From contig JAUIRK010000054.1 in NCBI GenBank assembly GCA_030549495.1, positions 310,001 through 374,000 on the forward strand: 64,000 nt of DNA. Reading direction: 5' to 3'. The notes under the pieces were generated by a model. The model saw nothing but the letters and a program-made list of their open reading frames with translations, ran no database searches and had not been told where the DNA came from. This document shows positions 22,800-34,900 of this stretch, piece after piece. The DNA is from Nectonema munidae (lineage: Eukaryota > Nematomorpha > Nectonematoida > Nectonematidae). The first letter of the stretch is position 1. Each line of letters opens with the position of its first letter. The translations under genes were made by a program, and so were the position numbers.

Positions 22800-24200
22800 A
22801 TATATTTGCATTAAAACTGATTCATTTTTGACATTAAATTTTAATTTATTGAATAAAAATAAATTAGAAAATTTATATAAACAAAATGAAAAGTCAACCC
22901 GTTAAAGATCAGAATAATGAGACGGCATCTCGGGTAGAGCAGAAGATTCGTATTAAAAAGCAATAATAAATGCAGATAATTATATCTTTGTAAAGTCGAA
23001 TGTAGTAGATAACGGTTAATAGATAAAGTCAAGATGATTCATCTGAAAAAACACCAAGTAAAGAAGATCCCTCTGAAACTTTTTTCTTTACTTGATCCTA
23101 TTTATATATAAATTTATGGCTACGTAAAGTTTAATTATGAACCTACAGATTTGAGTAAAAATTTTTTATATTTGTAAAAATTAACTTTCTTGAACCAGAG
23201 TGACAAGAAATCAAAATCAGCTGTTTATAAAATTAGATTGAAAAAGAAGGTTAGTCTTCAAAATTATGGTGGTCAAAGAATGAAAAACTTACATAGAATA
23301 AGTTTTAAACAAAATTTTAGGCAGGGTAAGTTATTGAAATGCAAAATATTCCATATAAGAAACTAACGAACGAAGATACAAAAATTCAAAATACAGGATC
23401 TGACGTAAATTTAAAATTATATATTTATATTTATATAGATTCATCAATAACTAAAAGTGAGATTGTAGTTTATGAGACGGAAACTAGACACAAAATTGAT
23501 AAATATTAAATGGTTCAATAACAAAAATAAGATTTTATACAGGAAAGTATGCTAAAAATGTTATAATTTAGCAATGGCGTTGTTAATTTGTTGATCGATC
23601 AAAAAGTTCGATCCCAAAAGGAAGCGATTAATTTTAATACTTATAATTTGGCACTAAAAAATTGCAATGCAAAATACATTAATTTTTCTTTCAAGTTTCT
23701 TACTATTTTATTTCTTTTGTGGAGGTATTTGAAAGTAAAACCGAAAGAAGTTTCACATGATAAACACAATATCATAACAATAGATACCGTGATCTTTGTG
23801 AACCATATTTTCATATAATATTTTTTTCAAACAAATTGTGAGGAAAAAGATAAATGCCAATGATTCAATCGGTACACGAGTAAAAGAATTATATAATCTT
23901 ACGTTTCAATTATAAAACACAATTTTAAAATATTAGAGAAATATGCATAAAAAACTACAACTTTTTTATAATGTAAATAGTAAAAATTTGGCAAAGCCAT
24001 AAAAATGGCTCCAGAAAAAAGTAATAAATTGACTGTAAGTTTCAAGGATGAAAAGAGTCTATATTCACTAGTTAAAGATGTAAAATAGAAGGATACAATA
24101 AAATCATAAAAAGTAAAAATGAAAGACACTATATATAAACAATTTCAAAGAAAATTAAAAATATACTTTTGAAAATATGAAGTCCTCACAAAGTAAATTT
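22800..24200 (+). pseudogene. decayed lysine/asparagine-rich coding-like block, family unknown
   Basis: Broken + strand frames from 23.2 to 24.1 kb give protein-like pieces such as KSAVYKIRLKKKVSLQNYGG, EAINFNTYNLALKN and KLTVSFKDEKSLYSLVKDVK. They follow the decapeptide repeats and may belong to the same former element. I cannot assign a family; a mobile or virus-like fossil is possible. It is clearly broken in several places. Confidence 0.25.
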
Positions 24201-24597
24201 TCTTCAATATCAACAAAAACTTTTGTTTGTTGATTTAAAGATTGTCGAATATTTTCCAAAACACCTTTAAATTTAAACTTTTTCATTTTTCATTGATTAG
24301 ATTAAATATTTCATTTCAAAAAGTCGACTAAAAAATTAAAATAAAATAAAATAAATTATGTTTGAGTTTAAATAAAATCACTCTATTTGTAAAAAAACAC
24401 ATTGATATAGATTTTAAAATCATATAAAAAATTCTTTTATTAAGATATAATACATATTAGGATCAACACCCCCACTTTCAATTTCAGTTTATCATCTAAC
24501 AAAAGGTTAAATTTATTTTTCTGAACAAGGTGTTATTTTGTTTAAGGTAAATATCCAATATATATTTAAGTTTCCAATATATCTTTCATTTTAGTAT

Positions 24598-24676
24598 ATT
24601 TAGAATATTATTAGTTTTAGAGTTAGTGTTAGTATAGTTAGAATATTATTAGTGTTAGAGTTAGTGTTAGTATACT
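24598..24676 (+). repeat. two-unit minisatellite, 37-38 bp
   Basis: Two adjacent units share TTAGAATATTATTAGTKTTA and GAGTTAGTGTTAGTATA. A related GTTAGTGTT-type stretch is absent elsewhere except for weak resemblance near 44520-44575. Confidence 0.7.
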
Positions 24677-24778
24677 ATAATATATTTTTAAATCCGACAT
24701 TTAAATGGAACTTTGTGTAGCAGTTTTTTTGTAGGATTTCTCACCCTTCCTTCTTTCCTTTGTGATATGTTTTACAAT

Positions 24779-26050
24779 TTATTTTTTTGCGTAGTTAATA
24801 TATCCAAGGGAAGAGAAATCTTTCATAACTGTATTAGTGTTGTGTTTGAGGTGCCTATGGCGAGATTCAAAACAGCTTTTAGATTCCAATCCGACCGTAA
24901 AACTTTTGACTGGTGATTTCGTTGATTGATGAAAGAAAAGTGTATAGATGATACAGGCTGAATAATGAGTTAATGTAGGGGCGTCTATTACAGTGTAATT
25001 ATGAGGAATTGTAAGGAAAGAGATTTTTGTGTAGGGCTCGTTTATGGATATAATATCAAAAGAATTAGAGTGTAGGATGTTGAGGAGATTCGACCAAGCT
25101 TTTTTGGAATGGTTTAGATTTATGTGGAGAATGTTTAACATACAAAGGTTTTAGGTAAGTTTTGGTCGTTTTCATTTAGGTTCGTTAGGCGTTGTAGTCG
25201 AAAGGGGCATGAGTGAGAGAGGGCTGAATGTTGTTGTTTGACATTAGATCATTTTAGCCTTAGAGAGTTTTCTTTAAAATACAAGAGGCAATATAATCAT
25301 CTCTTTGACCACAGTGAGGAGAATTTGATTTGCACTATAAGGTTGTGTGGTTAAATTTGAAGCACATTTCACATTGATGTAATTTGGGTTTTAGTATTTT
25401 AGAAGTTAGAATGAGGTTTCCTATTATAAGTTTAGGATTATCAATTAGGAATTTGGCAATTATCGAGTTACTAGGGCGAAATGAGATAGTGTAAGTATAG
25501 ATCCCCTCTTTTCAAAGATTCAAGTGTACCTAAGGATTTAATATGCGGCTTAATTTCGTAGAGTACTTGGGTTAGAAGGTCTAGTTGTATTTATTTAAAA
25601 ATACTTCGAATTAGGAAAGTTGGGTATGAAGGTGGAATATCGTTTTTAGTGGCACGGTTTTGCTCAATTTAGAAACAATAGTTTCTTTTTAAACGGTTGA
25701 AGAGAATTGAAAATAGAGAGTTCCTTCGTTAGAGCTTCTGGTGTTTTTTTTATGGTGAAAGTGTTTGATTTGGATTCCATTTTTTTTTTGATTATGAATT
25801 TTAAAGTCTATAATTTCGGTGCGGGATTTAGTTGATTGCTGTAGAATTATTTGAATTGAAAGTTTTGTTCTAGCTCTTTTCGTGTTTTAAGGAGTAAGTT
25901 GGGTATACGAGATGTAGATTGGTTAGCAATGATCGTTGGTTGGGTAGCAGCAGTTGAAGCATAACGGGTGGCATTGGAATTGTGTGTTTTGGCAAGACTC
26001 ATATGTTTACTTTTTGGGTTTGGGGAAATTTTTAAAGGGGGGTGAAATTT
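24779..26050 (-). mobile_element. LINE 5' part (I/R1-like): ORF1 zinc knuckles and endonuclease start
   Basis: Read on the minus strand, about 25375-25283 gives zinc-knuckle spacing CEMCFKFNHTTL then C, and a second CGQRDDYIASC, as in gag-like ORF1 proteins of I/R1/Jockey LINEs. Downstream, 25141-24779 encodes LNILHINLNHSKKAW and DIISINEPY, the N-terminus of the AP endonuclease, with INLN and NEPY in the expected places. ORF1 is interrupted by stops and the endonuclease is cut off before its catalytic end. The sense strand is strikingly poor in G, as is the LINE 3' end at 61.6-62.9 kb, which may be the same family. Confidence 0.7.
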
Positions 26051-26083
26051 TGTTTTGTGGATTTAATGTGGTTTTAATTTAAT

Positions 26084-26205
26084 GGGGGGGGGGAGAAAAG
26101 AAAGTGAAAAAAAAGAAAGGTTAAGGTGGGGGGGGGGGGGGGTTGGGATTTGAAATTTGGGGAGGGGGGGGTGGGGGTGGGGGGGGGGGGGGGGGGGGTG
26201 TTTTT
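26084..26205 (+). repeat. extreme G-tract region
   Basis: Runs of 10, about 15 and about 38 G (with few interruptions) lie at 26084-26093, 26128-26142 and 26161-26200. On the minus strand these are C tracts just upstream of the LINE ORF1, so they may be its 5' UTR. They could form G-quadruplexes. Assembly of such runs is error-prone, so exact lengths are unsafe. Confidence 0.7.
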
Positions 26206-26589
26206 GTTATTTAAGTATAAGTGGATGTATTTTTTTTTTTTATTCTTCTTTTAAATTTTATAATACTTTATATTTTTAATGTGTTCCCTGAGTCGAAGGA
26301 TTACACGTCGATTGGTTTTACCAATATAAGAATGTTGATAATATTACATTTAATTTCATAAATTAAATTTTTAGGATCACTATTTGCTTTTTTTATTATT
26401 TCATTGCATCGAATAGATTTATGAGTACGAGTTTAAGGTATCACATATTCCTATATTGTTTGTTTTTTAAATCAATGCTTTGCCTTTTATATTCTTTTTA
26501 TATAAACACATTACTTTTTGCATAATAAATTGATTAAATAATATTGAAAAAAAGGAATCGTTGAATTATTTGCAATAAACTATCAACAA

Positions 26590-27396
26590 CATTTTCTTCA
26601 TTCCAAACATTTTTGAGTTTCTGCTCTTTGCAGACGATATCTGCGCTTATCTACGTTTATCTAAAGTAAAACATGGTGAAGTTATCGACACATATAGCTT
26701 AAACAAGAACTTAGACCAACTCTACAACTGGTGTTCGGAAAATATTTTGATTATGAACAAAAAATCCAAATGGATGATGAAATGTAACTTTTTAAATTTC
26801 ACAGGTATTGCTGAGGAAAAAAAATGTAAAAATAGTTGGGTTATTATTTGATAATAAAATGAAATTTAGGCAACACACCCATGGTCCTCGATCTAAATCG
26901 AGTGATTGGTATTTTGTTTTTTACTAAAAATATTTTCCCATTGAATATTAAACTTATGATTTATAAGCAATTATTCCTTTCTTATGTTAATTATAGCATC
27001 ATAAATTGGTTTCCCTTTCGGAAAAAACTTATTCAAATTCTTCAAAAGAGAGCTATACGAGTCATGTTTAACATGAATAAGACGTTCCACACTTCATAAA
27101 TTTTTATTCAGAATGAATTATTGAAAGTGGAAGATATTTTTAAACAAAGAGTTGGAGTATTTCTCTATAAATATTTCAACGGTTGTTTACAGAATGTTTT
27201 TGGGCTACTGATAAGATATAGGGAAAATCTTTCACATAACACTAGGAAATCTAATAAACCTTTAAAAATTACATATAGACTAAAAGGATCAAGTATTTCT
27301 TTAATAAAAAAAATTAATGAATTTTATAATGATAATGTGCATCTCTTTGAAAATGTATCCATGTCATTACTTTCATTAAAAAAAATCATCTTCTGA
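26590..27396 (+). mobile_element. LINE reverse transcriptase C-terminal half (Jockey superfamily), broken
   Basis: The + strand frames give FEFLLFADDICAYLRLSK, the FADD catalytic box of reverse transcriptase, then LDQLYNWCSENILIMNKKS. Further on come IYKQLFLSYVNYSIINW (about 26955), LQKRAIRVM (27050) and KVEDIFKQRVGVFLYKYF (27125), the conserved C-terminal extension. Stop codons and at least two frame changes interrupt it (near 26850 and 27097). The 5' half, including the endonuclease, is missing. Confidence 0.75.
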
Positions 27397-27399
27397 GTA

Positions 27400-30300
27400 C
27401 ATACACAATATAATCTAGACTTTACCTTTTGTTTTCATTTGAACTTTTAAGTTGTACTTGTTGGTTTGCAAAAAAAAATTTTTTTTATATATCCAACAGG
27501 AAAAATTTAATTCACGGCCATATTTGACTATTGATTTTTCCAATGATAATCTTGAAAAAGATGATATAGTTCTTCATGTGAATATATACTATAAATATTA
27601 ACATATATACACATTATGTTAAGATATGTGTCAGAGTGTTAGTTGCACTAATTGCAAAATTTTCGGTTAATAAGTTGTTGCTGTTAGAAAATATTATATT
27701 TCTCTTTGGAAGCGGGTTGTAGATGTGCTACTCGCAGTTATATTTTTGTTCATATTTATTTTTGATATAATAAAATATTTGCTTTATTTTACTTAAATTT
27801 GAAGAGTGTCATCGAATCAACAATAAAATTAAAAAATAAAAGTATAAATTACAAGGATACAATATGAAATAAAAAAATAAGTAAACAATATTATATTTTT
27901 TACTTATTTTAAAATTTTTATGGCTTTTTTGTGAAAGTTTAATATGGCGGCAAATATATCAAAATTTGAATATAATTTTAAAAAGAAAATTTATTCTAGT
28001 ACTTTTAGTTTAAATATAATTTCTTTATTTTAATCTTTAATATTGCTATTTATATAATAATTTAAGGTAAATCTTTATTATTTAAAACAACACTATTTTT
28101 TACATGGTCCTTTAGTAAATATTTTTTAAACATGAATGTGATAAAAATGTTTCTGAGAAATAGAATTTTGAACGATCGCTTGGATGATTCTTTCCAATGC
28201 CTGATTATGAAACTATTGCGAAGTTAAATAATACCAAAGTTTAGATTAATGTTTAAACAGTCAATTCCTTTTTATGTTGCTGAATCGGCTTATGGCCTCT
28301 TTTCATACGTTTGATTTTTGACAAATAAAATGAGAGAAAAAGAATGTGATGTGATATGTAAAGAATACACGAATGTATTCTCTCTTGCATTTTGCATTAA
28401 TGTCCTAAATATACTCGTGTGTGTTATAAAATTGATTGTTTTTCCATTTGTATTATAAGTGTATAAGGTATGTACAAATACATTACTAGATAGTTAAATT
28501 GGTTATTTCTTCATTGTATAGAATTTTCTTCTTTGCTTATATGGTTTTTTACTGAATATATAACCTCTACTGTCTGCTGAATATTAACACATTTTTTCTT
28601 TTTATATCTATAAGAGTTAATTATACTTTTTTTGTTTTTTTCCATGGAATCGATTTCCCTTTCTTGATAAATCTATAGAAGTGAAAATACAATGATCATC
28701 ATTTATACATTTATAGTGAAAATGAGAAAAATAAACAATTTCCTAATATCGGATATACATATACGTACATGGGATAAGAAGAGGAAGGGGTTCTATTAAA
28801 AGGAGGATCAATTGGAAAATAATATTTGGAAATGTTTTTGGTCACCACCAATATCAATGAAAATTAAATTAGGAGGTCTATTTCTTCATGAACATGTACA
28901 AAAGATAAAATCTCCTTTTAAATTATATTTGGCAAAGAATCAATATTGGGCCTATTATAAAGAAAACATTTCAATTAAGAGTATCAACTGATTACTGTCA
29001 AGGGTTTTCAGAAAAATTTGTAGATCATGCGGTATTTACAGAACTAGTTACGCCGTCCTGTTAGGCATAAAAACAAGCATTTAACTCCATTAGTAGAGCA
29101 AATACGATATCAGTGCTAGATAAAGAAACTTGTTAGTTTAATATAGAAGATAAAACACTAGGATTAAATCTTTTTGGTATCTAAATGAATAATGTCAATT
29201 AAAAGTTTAATAAAAAAAAAATTAAATGATTACTTAAAGTTGAAGAATTGAAAAGAAATTATAACTGAATATTTTTTACCTACATTGCTTCCAATTCGTT
29301 GTTTATTTTTTCCAACATTTTTTTAATTTCATACATTAAAATGGTTGAATCCTTTAATGCTTGAGCAAATCGAAACGTTAAATATATGATCCGACTCAGA
29401 CTCCAAGAACTTAAAAACATTTCATTCAATCTCAAACTAAGTTTTCATAAAAATCGCAATCTGAGTTTGAAAAAAACTTGCTTTCTATTTTTCTATTGCC
29501 TGTTTTTAGATAAACTTTAGAAATTTGTTTATTAAATCTAAAAATGTTTTTTTACCTAATATTCTCATCTCAAAAAATATTTGTGAATTGTTAAAATTTT
29601 ATTCTTTAACAAAAAAGAAAGCCCGCTTAGCTACAAGATGGTAGGAAATGACTAATTTTATACATAAAATTTGAAATATGTTTGCCTACTGTTTTGTCTA
29701 AAATTAAAGCATCAAATGCTGCTTATAACAACTCTTCTCTTTGTGTTTATGAGCTTCTTTCTTTACTTGTATCCTTTTATTTATTTGTTAACGTTTTAGA
29801 TTTTATAGTTAATCTTTCTTATCTTCCTCTCTCATACCAAATAGTAATTTTTATTATAAATTTGCCTTCGTATTGCAGATAGAAGTCCCGGGCCATCTTA
29901 ACAAAATTAAACAATTTGAGAGGCATCGTCAGTGATATCAATAATTTTTCTATTTTTTCATTTTGTTGTCAAAAATTAATTCATTATTTCATTTTAATTT
30001 ATAAATTTCAATTTTTTAATGATGAAGCCCAAAAATTAGATGGAGGGGCCCTGCTCCAAGTGCCGCATAGCTGGTTACGTGGCGGTATACACATATGGTG
30101 AAGAATTATCACAAATACAATCACCATATGTATTATATTATAATTGATCAAAAAAAATAAATAATGGATAAAACCAGAATTATATATATAATATATGTAG
30201 CTCTTCTTTTCTCGAAATCTCTGACTCCACGCACTCAGCAACGCCGTTAACCAGCTTCCATTAACTACCTTACGTCTGATTTTGAAGTCATGCGTCTACT

Positions 30301-31298
30301 CTTATTTTCATAGCTGAGCATTGAATCCAGGACAACTGGCCATTTGTCTGCATTTAAATTGCCGATCCAAATTTACTATAAAATTATTGAGGTAAAAGAA
30401 AAGTTATAGTCTATTTTTGTGACAGCAGGAAAAGCGGAGTATAAAAACTCTTTCATTTGATGAAATAAACCAAACACAGTTGGCTTCTGAAAACAACTAT
30501 GAAGAATCGTCTGTGCAATAAGTTCACTTGAATAATTCTCTCATTCGCTTCATCATAAATCCAGTCATATTAGTAAGGAAAATATTCTAGCTTTATCTAT
30601 TTGTTTAGTTTTTTCAACAACTTGTGTTTAGTACTGCCAATTTTGAGAAAAGTTTTTCATTTGTTTTTTTGCCGATATAAAAATATAATGTGGAAAAAAC
30701 CATTCAGGATTTTCCAATCTTGAAAAATATAAATTTATAATTTAAGAATAATTTTCAGTGTTCGGGTAAATACTTTAGGAGCAAGTCTTTGTTGTTCATA
30801 ATTCGACACAAACCGTGAAATTGAGCTTTGAGATGAAAATATTCAACCGAAGATTTAACAGATTTTCAGTGCATAAAACTTCATATAGTTGTTGGATGGG
30901 AAGAAAATTGGACACTTTAAAATTTTGGAAAGAAGTTCATCAAATTCATGCTGTTAAAGAAAATCTTTTTTAAGATTTAGTAAACTTTATTCAAAAAGTA
31001 TTCTATTTAGCATATTTTGAATGCAGAAGTAGAAATTGTAGTACTAAGACTTAGTTGTACTAAGAGAATTAAAAACTACTACTGAGTAAAGCTACTGAGT
31101 GTGTTTGTTTTTTTTTGTGTTTGTGTTTCTGCGTGTAGTGTGTGTGTTTGTCTCTCTGTATACGTCTGTATCTTCGTGTCTATCTGTGATTGTATCTCTC
31201 GTTTGTCTTTTTTCTTTTACATGTGAATATGGTTCCTTTACTTGATAACTAGTAATTGTTTCAAATATTGGAATGTAAAAGATTATGTTTGTATAGAG
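27400..31298. other. long non-coding AT-rich stretch
   Basis: No gene or recognised element. Reading frames here have the composition of random AT-rich DNA. A short palindrome AGAATACACGAATGTATTCT lies near 28362, and a GT-rich microsatellite near 31100-31150. A patch at 30040-30085 (GGGGCCCTGCTCC, CGCATAGCTGG) is less AT-rich but unassigned. Confidence 0.45.
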
Positions 31299-31719
31299 CA
31301 GTGGTTCCCAACCTTTTTTATCCCGTTCCCCCTTTTTAGGTCACTTTTTTACCTGCGGACCCCTACAAGTGAATAGTTTGAGCCAACAAAATTAATCAAA
31401 GATTTTTATGCAAAAAATGATTCTAGTCATCTGATTAAATCGTATCCTTATTCATATGAAATCAGAGAAAGCGTAAAGCCTGACATAAAATGTGAATAAA
31501 ATTTTTTTCCAATTAAAATATAACTTTTTCAAAAATATTGTAACTAATAAAAAGGATATATAAACATTCAAAATATGAAACTTTAAAAAAGGGAAGAAAA
31601 TATTTATTTAAAAAAGCTCTAAATATATATATTTATATTGATTTGGAAAATAGAAGTATATTAAAAGAGATTCAGCATAAGTAGTTTGAAGTAGAATTTC
31701 CATGAACCCCTTGAAATTC
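31299..31719 (+). mobile_element. hAT-type MITE, copy 3, right end missing
   Basis: It begins CAGTGGTTCCCAACC, like copy 1, and follows it closely to CCTTGAAATTC, where similarity stops about 30 bp short of the expected right terminus. The left flank is GTATAGAG; no matching duplication is found on the right, consistent with loss of that end. It lies just upstream of the first identified XRCC3 exon. Confidence 0.9.
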
Positions 31720-31945
31720 GAAAAATAGTTATGAATATCAATTGTTTTCTAAAGTTATTGCAAAAAAATTCAGTGTAATAGCATATAAAAGTTCGAATTT
31801 ATAACCTGGATCTCCTAGAGAAGTTTAGGAAGATTAGCAATATAATATAAATTTCAAACTAAATTTTTTTTGTAATTTAAGTTAATTTTATTTTTGAAAG
31901 TTGGAAATTCTGCTTGAATTCGTTTTACATCATTTTTTGATATAG

Positions 31946-34900
31946 TGCTCAGAGATGGCAAACGCGTTGAAGAACTGTTGTCTTTAACGGATGCAGAATT
32001 GCCATTTCAATTTGACAATAAAGCACTTTCTTCAGACAAAGATATCACCAAAATGATTTTACCCTTAGCTCAGATGTCTTATGACTTTCATGATAAGCGC
32101 AAAACAGGTAGGCTACTCCTCAATCTTTTCAACTCTTTTTTTCATCAAACTTTTCACAATGTATTTTTTCACAATTTTCAGGAAGTTTTTTGAGGAGCTA
32201 TAATTTCACTCCCGGACCATCTCCCTACCAGTAATTTCACTCTCGATATTCAAAAGAAAAGTTGCAATTGATTATAATCATAATTATTGATTTGTAAATT
32301 TAGGTAATTATTTTTAGTTTGGTAATTAGTTAGTATATTTTATTAACCGGGAATGAAATTTATGTGTATCAAATTCACTAAGGCAGGGCTAGATCTATAA
32401 ATCTTTATTTATGATATGACAGTATAATATATGTATCTTACTGATGCAAATTCTAATGTCAATAACTTACCTTATTGGCTGTTTTTATGGTGTGTTTCAA
32501 AAGCTAGATAGAAAGAAGGACCTTTAAAAATGGCCTTTTCAAAGAGTGTTCGAGCATAAATACTTAAAATATTTAGATTCGTTTAAAATGGGTAAAAACA
32601 AAAATAAAGCACGCATAGAAAATAAAATATGTTTCTCGAGTAAGCCCGATTTCATCTTTGTTTTCTTTTTCCTTTTTATCCTATTTCTTGTGCCGATTTT
32701 TTCCTTGGCACAATTAACGCATTCGTGCACTAGAGATTTTAATCAACTGAAGTTGAATTAAGGATAAAATTATTTAATAATTATTTGAAATTGACATTAT
32801 TAAAGCCTTTCTCCTCGTTTGGTATTCTTATTTCAATAATTTTTAACACTTGATTTGTTTGTGAGTACATTTTCGATGTTACTTTCCCTGTTTCGCAGTG
32901 ATGTAGCCAGCCAGGAATTTGAACAAGGGCCCACATAATTTTCAGGGTGGCGGCAAATATTTTCATAGCACAAAGTATTCTCTATAATTTAAAGATTTAT
33001 ATTGAATGTAGTAACAATAGTTAAATTAGCTTAATAGAATACACAAGTTAGCAGCATATTTGTTAAATACCCTATGGGTGGCATGGCAGGTTGGTTGAGA
33101 AAATGGACTCAGCACGGAAGCCTCTGGGTTCGATTCCTCATCGATACCAATTTGTTCATTGTTTGACATAAGCGGTACATCAGTTCCTTGTCAATGAAAA
33201 CACACTCACGGTACCTTTACTTTAACCCTAATGGTAAAGAAAGTTTGCTAGATTTGCTATTCACCAGTAATGAAAATCTTTTCCGCGATGTCACCATGCT
33301 ACGAAACTTGACAAAAAGTTATGCTTACTCTTTAGTTTTTACAGTCATGCAGAAAATAAAAAGTATTGGCAAACCTACCAGGTATAAATGAAGCTATTTA
33401 AAATGAAACTGTTTGTTCTCAGAATAATTTTAAAATAATAGGAGGCATAAAAAATGGGATAGTTTATTTGATATTTTCAAGTTTTTATAAGCAGCAAAAG
33501 CCAACGTTGAAGTAGCTAACCCTTATAGGGTGATTTGGTAGCACTTGTATTTTTTCCATTTTGTAAGGAATCCTACTTTTATCAAGATTGCTTTGCGAGG
33601 TTTTTACAGTTTGTTTAAAATTTTTGTTAATAAAACTTATAAGATAATTTTAGGAGATAACAAAAATCCAAGAAAAGTTTATGAAACATGCAAGGCAGAC
33701 TTCTTTTTTACAAAATCGATGACATTTGCAGATTCTACGTTCACTCAAAAATTAATCTTCCTTAGGATACGATACATTGGATAAAATATGAAATTTCATA
33801 GGTCTATTGCAAAGCATATTATGTGTAAATTCACAATATTTATGCCATGTTTGGAAAAATTTTGACTTTGGCTTCGAGTTTGCTAACGATGTCTGTAGTA
33901 AATCTGTGAACAAAGCTATGCTGTTGTAGTGACAATCATGTGATTGAAATATCGCATTTGATGAACTGCAGGGCCCTGAAAAGTTTCTGTTTAGCTGTTG
34001 CTGAATAAATGAGATAATGAGATAATGAGTGTCACTATCTTGTATACCGAGAAAAGTGTGCAAACGACAAAAGTGTTCATTACTTAAATATTCAAATAAA
34101 CTTAATGTACCGAAATAAAATTGACTTAATTTCATTTTTACCTGTCTGCTCTTAAGTCACATAATCGTTACGTGTAAACATGAGTCTCTAACTTCTATTT
34201 AATCAACCACGCATGCATCAATGAACACTTTTCTCGTGTGCACACTTTCTCCTAAGAATCCACTATCTACTTCAAGCTTCTACTGGCATAATTTACCATT
34301 CTTCGGTGCAAGTACTCTGTTTCGTTACTCCAAACCCTCGTTTGCTGGCCTTCTTGGTGTCCATCCCGCTACCTGGTTATAACTACCATATTTTATCAAC
34401 TTACCAACTGATTAACCTATTATAACTAATTAACCCGTTAACGCGCAATGTCGACTTTACCAAAATAAATTCGTCTGCGTTTATCAAAGCTCCTTAATAC
34501 AAATCTTCTGCTTTACACTAGATATCTTCTGATTATTCTGATCGTTAACGGGTTTACAGGCGATTTAAATGATCTTAATAGGCATTAATTTTGATTTGAC
34601 TTTTTAAATAATTTTTTTGCACATTCAATAAAGTTTCTTGACTTTTAAATTAAATTAGTCTTAAGGGAGATTTTGTCCTGAGACGCGTATTTGGTCTTGT
34701 AGAAATTTTGGCACGGCGTTGGAACAATTCGATTAGCATGTAGATTTTGACTTTAGCTTTGGACATTCTGAAAAAAGAGCAAGAAGAATGTGGCGACATC
34801 AAGCTTAAAACGGGATGTGAAGATATCGACCGAATTCTAAATGGTGGATTCATATGCAATGGTATAATTGAAATTTTCGGAGAAAGTGGTTCTGGAAAGA

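Noticed and set aside
24713-24916. 67-codon + strand frame
   Set aside because: Shadow of the minus-strand LINE endonuclease.
33752-34135. 127-codon minus-strand frame
   Set aside because: Overlaps the + strand LINE remnant region, with no recognised domain and poor context for an exon.
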